From positions 1 to 6,807 of the forward strand of contig CALFRX010000107.1 of the NCBI GenBank assembly GCA_937919295.1: a DNA stretch of 6,807 nt, in the 5' to 3' direction. Shown piece by piece: positions 1-5,891 of the stretch; position 1 is the stretch's first letter, and each line of letters opens with the position of its first letter. This DNA comes from an uncultured Peptococcaceae bacterium. Lineage in GTDB: Bacteria; Bacillota; Dehalobacteriia; UBA7702. Under the pieces are notes generated by a model. That model saw only the letters and a program-made list of their open reading frames with translations. It did no database searches and was not told where the DNA came from. Position numbers and translations under genes: made by a program.

Positions 1-426
1 GGCGATATCCTTTTCGATCAGATCATTGGCGCAGGCGGCGGCAAGGTACGTTTTGCCGTAACCTACCGCGCCCTGAAAAAGGAGGCCGTCGGGGTTTTCT
101 CCCGCGGCCACCGCTGCTGTAAAGCCTTGCGCCGCTTTGACGATGGTGGCGGCGTTATCGCGGTAGGTCAGCTTATTGCCGCCCCGCTTATCAGCGGAAT
201 AAAAAGAAAAATCAAAATCATGAAACGTCTGCTTGGCAAGGTGCGGCGTGATGCCAGCCTTTTCCCGTCTAAGCTCTAAAATAGCCGGCCGCTTACAGGA
301 ACAAGCCATGGCCATGTCACCCACAAAATAAAAACCCTTATCCTTGCATCTTTGGCAACGGTAATGAGACTCCTCTCCCATGTTCACCGCCTCATTGTTG
401 ATTTTTAGCTCAGAGAATTTTTTCAT
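1..426 (-). CDS. DnaI/DnaC-like AAA+ helicase loader, N-terminal part (3' end outside window)
   Basis: The gene begins with ATG at 426-424 and 142 codons are visible before the window ends. The N-terminal region has a Cys cluster typical of zinc-binding DnaC/DnaI-type loaders: C24-x2-C27, then C42-x-C44. A Walker A motif, GAVGYGKT, follows at residues 119-126, the expected start of the AAA+ ATPase core. Walker B, sensor and arginine-finger motifs would lie beyond the left edge. Family knowledge: such proteins load the replicative DnaB-type helicase onto DNA together with DnaD-type primosome proteins. The start is supported by GAGGTG at 437-432, 5 nt upstream of the ATG and inside the preceding dnaD-like gene. 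The ATG overlaps the dnaD-like stop by one base (TGATG), implying translational coupling. A phage-type DnaC cannot be excluded from this fragment, but the housekeeping neighbours favour a chromosomal loader. Confidence 0.88.
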   Translation of the reverse strand, partial: MKKFSELKINNEAVNMGEESHYRCQRCKDKGFYFVGDMAMACSCKRPAILELRREKAGITPHLAKQTFHDFDFSFYSADKRGGNKLTYRDNAATIVKAAQGFTAAVAAGENPDGLLFQGAVGYGKTYLAAACANDLIEKDIA

Positions 427-1145
427 CAGAACACCTCATAGATATCATCGGAATAAATCTCTTCCTGACCGTTTCTGAAAATGCGTTCGCTCTTCTTGGC
501 GCCATTTTTCGCGGTAGCTTTTCTGTTTTTATCGGCTTTTTTTAAGTCGGCGACAGTGGTGATTCCCTGCTTCTGCCAGGAGCGGAGCATGGCTTCGATA
601 TAGCGAAAGTTATATTTTCCCAAAAGCACGGCACGTTTTAAGCCTTCTTCAATGAGCTCAGCCGGAATATTTTCATTATGATACCAATAACTGATCTGTT
701 CTCCTTCGATGGGCGAAAGAGGCCGTCCCATTTCCTGTTCAAAGCGGAGGTAGAGAGCGGAAAAAACCTTGTCCTCTTTGATGGCCTGCTTTTCCTTCTT
801 GATTTTCTGTTCCATCTTAATGGCCCGGATATTCCAGACCTCCATAAACTTGTCAATCAGTCCATCCAATTCAATAAACCCTTCGCAATTCAGCCGCAGA
901 AATCCTTTATCGATGAGCATAGCTGCTTTTTCTTTGACTTCCTTCTCGGAATAGTTGCTATCACGGGCCGTATTTTTAAAGGAAAGGGCGCTTTTTCTTC
1001 CCTTTAGTCGCAGCAGGACAATAAGGAAAAGGGTCTCTTCCTCGTTGAGGCCGAGCTCTTTATAATAATCCAGCAGCACATTAGGGACAGTTGTGCTATC
1101 GGAAAGCATTTCAAGGGCCATTTTGCTGATTTCCAGTTTCATCAT
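426..1145 (-). CDS. DnaD-domain primosomal replication protein
   Basis: This 239-residue protein has the two-part layout of DnaD. Residues about 15-100 resemble a DnaD N-terminal winged helix (YYKELGLNEEETLFLIVLL, then KGFLRL). A basic, charged linker spans about 105-127. The C-terminal DnaB_2/DnaD domain covers about 128-203, with SYWYHNENIPAELI and the aromatic signature YNFRYIEAMLRSW ending at W190. A lysine-rich tail follows. DnaD proteins act in DnaA- and PriA-dependent primosome assembly and remodel DNA before helicase loading; the next gene encoding the loader fits this. There are two tandem ATGs (1145-1143 and 1142-1140). The Shine-Dalgarno AGAGG (1153-1149) overlaps the trkH stop codon and lies 3 nt from the first ATG but 6 nt from the second, so M2 may be the real initiator. 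The gap to trkH is 6 bp. Confidence 0.9.
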   Translation of the reverse strand: MMKLEISKMALEMLSDSTTVPNVLLDYYKELGLNEEETLFLIVLLRLKGRKSALSFKNTARDSNYSEKEVKEKAAMLIDKGFLRLNCEGFIELDGLIDKFMEVWNIRAIKMEQKIKKEKQAIKEDKVFSALYLRFEQEMGRPLSPIEGEQISYWYHNENIPAELIEEGLKRAVLLGKYNFRYIEAMLRSWQKQGITTVADLKKADKNRKATAKNGAKKSERIFRNGQEEIYSDDIYEVF

Positions 1146-1147
1146 TT

Positions 1148-1153
1148 ACCTCT
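1148..1153 (-). promoter_or_regulatory. Shine-Dalgarno of the dnaD-like gene, overlapping the trkH stop
   Basis: On the minus strand the sequence reads TAGAGGTAAATGATG, in which TAG is the trkH stop. AGAGG sits 3 nt before the first ATG and 6 nt before the second. Spacing therefore favours initiation at 1142, giving a 238-residue product. The overlap with the stop codon suggests that ribosomes ending trkH can re-initiate here. Confidence 0.6.
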
Positions 1154-2600
1154 ATCTCCGCCAAAAAGCGGGTGTAAACACGATCAATACGGTATAGATC
1201 TCAAGACGCCCCAAAAGCATCAGGGTGCTCAGAATCCATTTTCCGGCGGTGGTTACCGCAGAATAATTCCCGGCGGGACCAATCATGCCGGAACCGGGGC
1301 CATCATTGGAGATCGCAGACATGGAACCGGTTAACGCTTCCTTAAAAGGCAGTCCTGTCAAAGATAAGGCTATGGTGCCCAAGAATGTCAATACAAAGAA
1401 AAGGAAGGCGAACTGCAACACTTTCATGACCGTATTATCCGTTACGGTTTTACCGTTTACCTTGACTTCCATCATTGCCCGTGGGTGCAGCATTCTGAAA
1501 AACTGCGCTTTCAAACTCTTATACGCCACCAGATACGTGCCCATTTTAATGGAACCGGCTGTAGAAGAATAAGATGCGCCGATCATCATAATGCAGATCA
1601 ATATTGTATAGGAGGCCGTGGGCCAAAGATCGAAATCATCGGTACAAAAACCGGTAGTGGTTAGCTGTGAAACGGATTGGAAAGCGGCAAGCCGCAAATT
1701 TTCTCCGAAAGCCTTGGTTGTGTGCAGCATAAGGTCGATGGTCACAATGGTAATCACGATAAGAGTAAAGAAAAAGTACAGGCGAAATTCCTCGTTTTTC
1801 GCCAGCGTTTTGGAAGAATGTGTTGAAAAGCATTTGTACATCAACGGAATACTGATGCCACCGATGAACATAAAGGCGGTGATCACCCATTCAATGTAAG
1901 CGCTGTGATAGCCGCCGACGCTGTCGTTTAACGTGGCAAAGCCGCCTGTGGAAATCGCACCGAAAGCATAACAGAGCGCATCGGAAAACTTCATCCCGCC
2001 AAAGAGCAAAAGGATCACACACACCGTGGTCAGCGCGGTGTAAGTCAGCCATAAATAGATTGCGGAATCCTGCACTTTTGATGAAATCTTTTCGTTGAAC
2101 GGTCCTGACAACTCAGCCCGAAGCATGGTCAAACCGCCGGTATCCGCCTGGGAAAGAATGGCGACAAAGAGCACGATCACGCCAAGGCCGCCCAGCCAGT
2201 GGGTGGTACTGCGCCAAATCAAAAAAGAAGTCGGCACAACTTCCACATCGGCCAAAGCCGATGCGCCGGTGGTTGTGAAGCCGGACATGGCCTCAAAAAA
2301 AGCCGAGGCAAAATCAGGAAAAATACCGCTGATATAATAGGGCAGCGCGCCGATGACGGAAACGGTGATCCAACTTAAAGTCACGATCAAAAACCCTTCC
2401 TTGGCGCGAATGGGCATTTTACCTTTTGTGGAAAAGACCAGGGCACTGCCGCTGATCAAACAAATCAAAATCGTCATCAAAAAGACGGCGGTATTCGTTT
2501 CGGCCTCAAATAACGACCAGATCGTCGGCAGCAGCAGGGCAACACCGACAATCAATAATATCTTACCCAGTGCATTCAGCACACAGTTGATCCTAATCAT
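1152..2600 (-). CDS. trkH: TrkH-family potassium uptake channel subunit
   Basis: This 482-residue integral membrane protein has the length and architecture of TrkH: four membrane-pore-membrane repeats preceded by N-terminal membrane segments. The four filter regions are visible: GFTTTGAS (107-114), AISTGGF (215-221), LTTTGF (313-318) and ISNDGPGSG (430-438). HWLGGLG (134-140), STAGSIKMG (346-354) and the terminal GRLEIYTVLIVFTPAFWRR are also family hallmarks; R465 in the last corresponds to the conserved arginine of the final repeat that lines the pore. TrkH forms a dimeric K+ channel/transporter gated by the cytoplasmic TrkA ring, and trkA lies immediately upstream. The ATG (2600-2598) overlaps the trkA stop by 4 bp (ATGA). 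I see only a weak Shine-Dalgarno (GAAGAGAAA), so translation probably depends on coupling to trkA. The aspartate in the fourth filter segment (N432-D433-G434-P435-G436) is less usual than the hydrophobic residue I associate with this position. Confidence 0.95.
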   Translation of the reverse strand: MIRINCVLNALGKILLIVGVALLLPTIWSLFEAETNTAVFLMTILICLISGSALVFSTKGKMPIRAKEGFLIVTLSWITVSVIGALPYYISGIFPDFASAFFEAMSGFTTTGASALADVEVVPTSFLIWRSTTHWLGGLGVIVLFVAILSQADTGGLTMLRAELSGPFNEKISSKVQDSAIYLWLTYTALTTVCVILLLFGGMKFSDALCYAFGAISTGGFATLNDSVGGYHSAYIEWVITAFMFIGGISIPLMYKCFSTHSSKTLAKNEEFRLYFFFTLIVITIVTIDLMLHTTKAFGENLRLAAFQSVSQLTTTGFCTDDFDLWPTASYTILICIMMIGASYSSTAGSIKMGTYLVAYKSLKAQFFRMLHPRAMMEVKVNGKTVTDNTVMKVLQFAFLFFVLTFLGTIALSLTGLPFKEALTGSMSAISNDGPGSGMIGPAGNYSAVTTAGKWILSTLMLLGRLEIYTVLIVFTPAFWRR

Positions 2601-3946
2601 AACTGCTGTTTCTCTTCAAAGAATTTTTCCACCGCTTTACTGGTTTGCGGCAAAGTGATGACGATAAGGCGGTCGCCGGGGAGAATCACGTCATTCCCTT
2701 TGGGAATAATGACTTCGTTGTTCCGCATAATCGTGCCTAAAATCGTGTTTTCCGGGAAATTAAGCTCCGTCAAGGAAGTGTTCAAAATGCTCGATTGTTT
2801 CGGCGCCTCGATTTCAATGGCATGGGCGCTGGTATCGCCGAGGAGCGTTAGGGATAAAACATTGCTTGTACGCACATAGCGCAGGATATTACCGGCCGCC
2901 AACAACCGCGGACTGAAGCTCTGGTCGATCCCGATGCGGTCGACGATGGGCATAAAATCGGACATCTTTAACTGTACGATTGTACGCTTGGCGCCGAGTT
3001 CTTTGGCGATCACCGCGCTTAGAATGTTGAAATTGTCTTCGTCGGTTACTGCGATATAAGCGTCGGTTTCTTCGATGTTTTCGTCTTTTAACAGCTGAAT
3101 ATCACTGGCGTTGCCGTGAATGATCAAAGAATCATCCAAGGTATTGGCCAAGGTTTTACACTTTTCGTAATCTTCCTCGAAGATTTTAATGTTAAGTCCC
3201 TGCTTTTCCAGCTCAGAAGCAAGGTAATAGCTGATGGTTTCACCGCCGACGATGATGATGCTCTTCGCCTTTTTGCGGGATTGCCCGAAATCATGGCCGA
3301 CCTCTTCCATATGCTCCGTGCTGGTAATCAAAAAGAGACGGTCATTTTTCATGATCGTATCGTTTCCGTTGGGAATGATCATTTTGCCGGACCTGAGGAT
3401 ACCGACGATCAAATACGCGTGATTGCTTTTGATATCCTTCAGCTTTTTCCCGACGACAACCGTAGTATCTAAAATTTTAAATTCCAAAAGTAATACGCGG
3501 CCATGATTGTAAAAGTCCACGTTAATCGCATCGGGATAATTCAGCATTTTGCAAATCTGAGTCGCCGCCACGCGCTCCGGATTGATGATCATATCAATAC
3601 CCAAAGACTTTTTCAGCGTTTCGGAATCAAGATCCACGAATTCAGGGCTTCTTACCCTGGCAATGGTCGTTTTCACACCAAAGGATTTGGCGATAAAGCA
3701 GGAAACGATGTTGAGCTCGTCCCGTTCGGTCACGGCCAAAACCATATCCGCATCGGCGATGCCGGCCTTGCGCAATACCGTCGTCGAGGTGCAACTGCCT
3801 AAAACCGTATCGACGTCGAGACGTTCTTCGACGGTAAGCATACGTTCTTCGTCCCTTTCCACGACGGTGACGTCGTGATTTTCATTAGACAGCATATATG
3901 CCAGCACAAAACCAACTTTACCGGCACCAACGATAATAATCTTCAT
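2597..3946 (-). CDS. trkA: TrkA, NAD-binding regulatory subunit of Trk potassium uptake
   Basis: The protein has 449 residues and a tandem RCK layout. The first Rossmann (RCK_N) domain occupies about 1-135 with GAGKVG at 7-12 and an acidic residue at the end of the second strand (VVERD, E30), which suits NAD(H). The first RCK_C domain spans about 140-217 (IIPNGNDTIMKNDRLFLI). The second Rossmann domain spans about 228-350 and the second RCK_C about 363-445 (IIPKGNDVILPGDRLIVI). The length is normal for a double-RCK TrkA. Its role is to form a cytoplasmic ring on the TrkH dimer and gate it in response to nucleotides; RCK_C domains of some Bacillota K+ proteins also bind c-di-AMP. The second glycine motif is degenerate (GGETIS, 234-239), so that half may not bind NAD in the standard way. 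The start follows the aminotransferase stop by 11 bp, with a modest GAGATGAG upstream. Confidence 0.95.
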   Translation of the reverse strand: MKIIIVGAGKVGFVLAYMLSNENHDVTVVERDEERMLTVEERLDVDTVLGSCTSTTVLRKAGIADADMVLAVTERDELNIVSCFIAKSFGVKTTIARVRSPEFVDLDSETLKKSLGIDMIINPERVAATQICKMLNYPDAINVDFYNHGRVLLLEFKILDTTVVVGKKLKDIKSNHAYLIVGILRSGKMIIPNGNDTIMKNDRLFLITSTEHMEEVGHDFGQSRKKAKSIIIVGGETISYYLASELEKQGLNIKIFEEDYEKCKTLANTLDDSLIIHGNASDIQLLKDENIEETDAYIAVTDEDNFNILSAVIAKELGAKRTIVQLKMSDFMPIVDRIGIDQSFSPRLLAAGNILRYVRTSNVLSLTLLGDTSAHAIEIEAPKQSSILNTSLTELNFPENTILGTIMRNNEVIIPKGNDVILPGDRLIVITLPQTSKAVEKFFEEKQQL

Positions 3947-3957
3947 TTTCTCATCTC

Positions 3958-5124
3958 TTAATCGTTAATAAATTGATCGATCCGATGAAACGCCTCTTCG
4001 ATTTGTTTCATCGACGTCGCGTAAGAACAGCGGATGAATCCTTCCCCACTCTTCCCGAAAGCGTTTCCGGGAACAACGGCCACTTTCTTTTCTTGCAATA
4101 ACCTGGTGGCAAAAGTTTCGCAGTCCATGCCAAACTTTTCAATGGAGGGAAAGGCGTAAAAGGCGCCCTCTGGCGATACCATGTCAAGACCGATATCCTT
4201 GGCTTTTTTCACGATATAGCGGCGGCGGTGATCATATTCGGTGCGCATCCGCGCAACTTCTTTGATGCCGTTGCGAAAAGCTTCGATGGCCGCTATCTGA
4301 CCCATGATGGGCGCGCAGAGAATGGTATATTGATGAATCTTGACCATGGCCTGAATAAATTCAGCGTCACAGGCAATGTATCCCACCCGCCAACCGGTCA
4401 TGGCAAAAGCCTTGGAAAGGCCGCTGACAAGGATTGTCCGTTCTTTCATTCCGGGGAGTGAGGCAAAGGAGACCGGTTCATGTTCATAGGTAAGTTCGCT
4501 GTAGATCTCATCGCTGATGACGATCAGATCGTGTTTTTTCGCCACCTCGGCCAAGGCTAAAAGCTCGTCCCTGGTTAAAACCGCGCCGGTGGGATTATTG
4601 GGGTAACTCAGCATCAACACTTTGCTTTTCGGCGTGATTTTTGCTTCGATATCCTCCGGCGTCAGTTTGAATTCCTTCGCCGCCGTGGTGGGAATCATCA
4701 CCGGCTTGCCATGAGACATTAAGGTGCAGGCCTGATAAGAAACGTAACAGGGTTCGGGAATCAGTACCTCATCGCCGGGATTGAGCAGTGTGCGCAAAGC
4801 CATATCAATGGCCTCGCTGGCGCCCACCGTTACGATGACCTCTTTGTTTTCATCGTAGCTTAGACCGAACCGTTCATAAAGGTAGCGGACAATCTCTTGC
4901 CTGAGTTCCAGCATACCGTAATTGGAGGTATACATCGTATACCCCTTTTCCAGGGAGTAGACGCAGGCTTCCCGGATCGTCCAGGGAGAAACAAAGTCCG
5001 GTTCCCCAACGCCGAGAGAAATGATATCTTTGGAATTGGCGCAGAGATCAAAAAACTTGCGGATTCCCGAAGGCGGAATCGCCTTGATATCTTCAGTAAT
5101 ATAATGATCCGGTTGAAAACTCAT
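3958..5124 (-). CDS. alaT: PLP-dependent class I/II aminotransferase, AlaT (YugH)-like
   Basis: This 388-residue fold-type I aminotransferase has the full catalytic set. These are a phosphate-binding GAS (101-103), an aromatic stacking residue near Y127, PNNPTG (175-180, N177), SDEIY (204-208: D205 for the pyridine nitrogen, Y208), the Schiff-base lysine K238 in SGLSKAFAMTGWRVGY with R246, and the substrate-carboxylate arginine R365 in GFIRCSYATS. The N-terminal IPPSGIRKFFDL and ISLGVGEPDF, together with KIHQY and CAP near 263-272, closely match what I remember of Bacillus subtilis AlaT (YugH), which makes alanine from pyruvate with glutamate as donor. The adjacent Lrp-family gene mirrors the alaR-alaT pair. 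The exact substrate is inferred; a broader aspartate or aromatic aminotransferase activity is possible. The ATG overlaps the regulator stop by 4 bp (ATGA), with AGGCGGTG upstream. Confidence 0.88.
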   Translation of the reverse strand: MSFQPDHYITEDIKAIPPSGIRKFFDLCANSKDIISLGVGEPDFVSPWTIREACVYSLEKGYTMYTSNYGMLELRQEIVRYLYERFGLSYDENKEVIVTVGASEAIDMALRTLLNPGDEVLIPEPCYVSYQACTLMSHGKPVMIPTTAAKEFKLTPEDIEAKITPKSKVLMLSYPNNPTGAVLTRDELLALAEVAKKHDLIVISDEIYSELTYEHEPVSFASLPGMKERTILVSGLSKAFAMTGWRVGYIACDAEFIQAMVKIHQYTILCAPIMGQIAAIEAFRNGIKEVARMRTEYDHRRRYIVKKAKDIGLDMVSPEGAFYAFPSIEKFGMDCETFATRLLQEKKVAVVPGNAFGKSGEGFIRCSYATSMKQIEEAFHRIDQFIND

Positions 5125-5615
5125 AATAACACCGCCTGTCGCTTATCGCTCTCTTCCTCTCCGTAAAACACTTCGTTTTCTTTGTATTTTTTCAAAACAA
5201 AGTTTGTCCAGGTACTTTTGATGCCGTCAATGGTCGATAATTTTCCAGATACGAAGTTGGAAACTTCCATCATGGTCGGAGCTTCCACCATCAGGGCAAA
5301 ATCGAACTTGCCGGATACCAGCATCAGTGATTTTACCTCGGGAAAGCCGCCGATACGCCGGGCAATGTCGTCAAAACCGACTTCTCTTTGGGGCTGTACT
5401 TGTACGTCGATACGCGCATAGACCATTGGTTCCGTGTTGATGCGGTCCCAGTCAATGATCGCCGTATATTTTAGAATAATTCTATCCTCTTCCAACTCTT
5501 TGATAGCCTGATCCAGGGCTGCCCGGTCAATACCGACCATCGCGGCGACGGTATCTCTATTTTTGGTGCTGTCTTCTGCGAGAATGTTCAAAATTTCAGT
5601 TTTTAAATCTTTCAT
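5121..5615 (-). CDS. alaR: Lrp/AsnC-family transcriptional regulator, AlaR (YugG)-like
   Basis: The 164-residue protein has an N-terminal helix-turn-helix (about residues 4-50: ILNILAEDSTKNRDTVAAMVGI, then a recognition helix). A C-terminal ligand-binding RAM domain follows at about 64-148, with the family pattern LVSGKFDFALMVEA and the STWTNFVLKKYK ending. Lrp/AsnC proteins form dimers or octamers and sense amino acids through the RAM domain. Being directly upstream of, and overlapping, an AlaT-like gene suggests that it controls alanine synthesis, as AlaR activates alaT in B. subtilis; this is inference by synteny. It is the first gene of the operon. The start (5615-5613) is supported by CGGAGG 6 nt upstream. 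A leader of about 218 nt with extensive predicted structure precedes it. The polar tail after about residue 150 (GEEESDKRQAVLL) lies beyond the RAM core. Confidence 0.88.
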   Translation of the reverse strand: MKDLKTEILNILAEDSTKNRDTVAAMVGIDRAALDQAIKELEEDRIILKYTAIIDWDRINTEPMVYARIDVQVQPQREVGFDDIARRIGGFPEVKSLMLVSGKFDFALMVEAPTMMEVSNFVSGKLSTIDGIKSTWTNFVLKKYKENEVFYGEEESDKRQAVLL

Positions 5616-5620
5616 GGCTG

Positions 5621-5626
5621 CCTCCG
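5621..5626 (-). promoter_or_regulatory. Shine-Dalgarno of the Lrp-family regulator gene
   Basis: CGGAGG on the minus strand lies 5 nt before the ATG (spacer CAGCC), a strong and well-placed site. It can also pair over 5 bp (CGGAG with CTCCG) with leader bases 5722-5718. Those same bases form a local hairpin with 5708-5703, so site access could depend on how the leader folds. Confidence 0.75.
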
Positions 5627-5670
5627 TTGGTTTTCAAATTTATCTATCGTTTCCCCAAGAATGTACTAAC

Positions 5671-5828
5671 TTTTGACGAAAGCGCTTCTCTTTTGCCCCA
5701 TCCTCCGGCGAACTTACCGGAGTCTGTTTTGCCTATGGCCTAACCCGTGAAACAATGGGGTATTACCGTAGTTAACGGCGCTTTTGCGCACAGATTCCGC
5801 AAATCGGAACTGTAATAACGACTCAAAA
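5671..5828 (-). ncRNA. Candidate structured leader RNA upstream of the alaR-alaT-trkAH operon (class unknown)
   Basis: The 276-bp gap 5616-5891 holds no convincing gene. On the minus-strand transcript the following helices can be drawn by hand, given as plus coordinates. A closing stem is 5671-5678 with 5819-5828 (TTTTGACG pairing with CG-AC-TCAAAA, 2-nt bulge). TATTAC/GTAATA is 5761-5766 with 5812-5817, enclosing three small hairpins: CAGaTTCCG/CGGAACTG (5791-5799 with 5805-5812, one bulge), GCGC-TTTT-GCGC (5778-5789, an AAAA loop in the RNA) and a CGT/ACG stem (5767-5777). CCCCAT/ATGGGG is 5696-5701 with 5755-5760, enclosing CTCCGG/CCGGAG (5703-5708 with 5717-5722) and TGTTT/AAACA (5725-5729 with 5750-5754). 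A few terminal base pairs of neighbouring helices compete by one or two bases. I checked by eye for T-box, c-di-AMP (ydaO), c-di-GMP, lysine, SAM, TPP, FMN, cobalamin, guanidine-I and glmS core motifs and recognised none. It could be a riboswitch, an autoregulatory leader or a separate small RNA; the strand call rests on the promoter. Confidence 0.5.
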
Positions 5829-5840
5829 TGATTGAATTTT

Positions 5841-5849
5841 ATTATATCA
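5841..5849 (-). promoter_or_regulatory. Extended -10 promoter for the alaR-alaT-trkAH operon
   Basis: The minus strand reads TGATATAAT, a perfect TGnTATAAT extended -10. The -35 is weak (ATGGTA with an 18-nt spacer), which an extended -10 can tolerate. Transcription would begin around 5833, about 5 nt before the closing stem of the candidate leader RNA. An imperfect inverted repeat (TTTAT/ATAAA, 5838-5853) spans the -10 and could be a regulator site, but its arms are short and AT-rich. Confidence 0.65.
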
Positions 5850-5880
5850 TAAAGCAGAAAAAAATACCATATAAAGATAT

Positions 5881-5889
5881 GAGGTGATC
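5881..5889 (+). promoter_or_regulatory. Shine-Dalgarno of the 68-residue small gene
   Basis: GAGGTGATC matches nine consecutive bases of the complement of a typical 16S rRNA 3' end and sits just before the ATG at 5892. This match is the strongest argument that the small reading frame is translated. The site overlaps one base of a CATAT-AAAG-ATATG inverted repeat (5868-5881). Confidence 0.75.
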
Positions 5890-5891
5890 GT

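Noticed and set aside
678..1007. 109-codon plus-strand frame opposite the dnaD-like gene
   Set aside because: It lies wholly antisense to a well-supported DnaD protein and its Phe/Leu-rich composition reflects the Lys/Glu-rich complement.
1285..3878. Plus-strand open frames of about 60-120 codons opposite trkH and trkA
   Set aside because: They are antisense shadows of clearly conserved membrane and Rossmann proteins, with no ribosome sites noticed and no recognisable domains.
5666..5701. Possible 11-codon leader peptide on the minus strand (MGQKRSAFVKS)
   Set aside because: The GGAGG directly touches the ATG with no spacer, there is only one alanine codon and no run of regulatory codons, and the bases are accounted for by the proposed helices. 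It is not supported as an attenuator peptide.
5616..5833. Assignment of the leader to a known class (ydaO c-di-AMP switch, T-box, c-di-GMP-I, lysine switch or 6S RNA)
   Set aside because: A ydaO element would make sense before trkAH, but its conserved cores are not visible. No T-box UGGNACCGCG element, c-di-GMP or lysine core could be found, and the branching fold does not look like the single bulged rod of 6S RNA. A covariance-model search would settle it.
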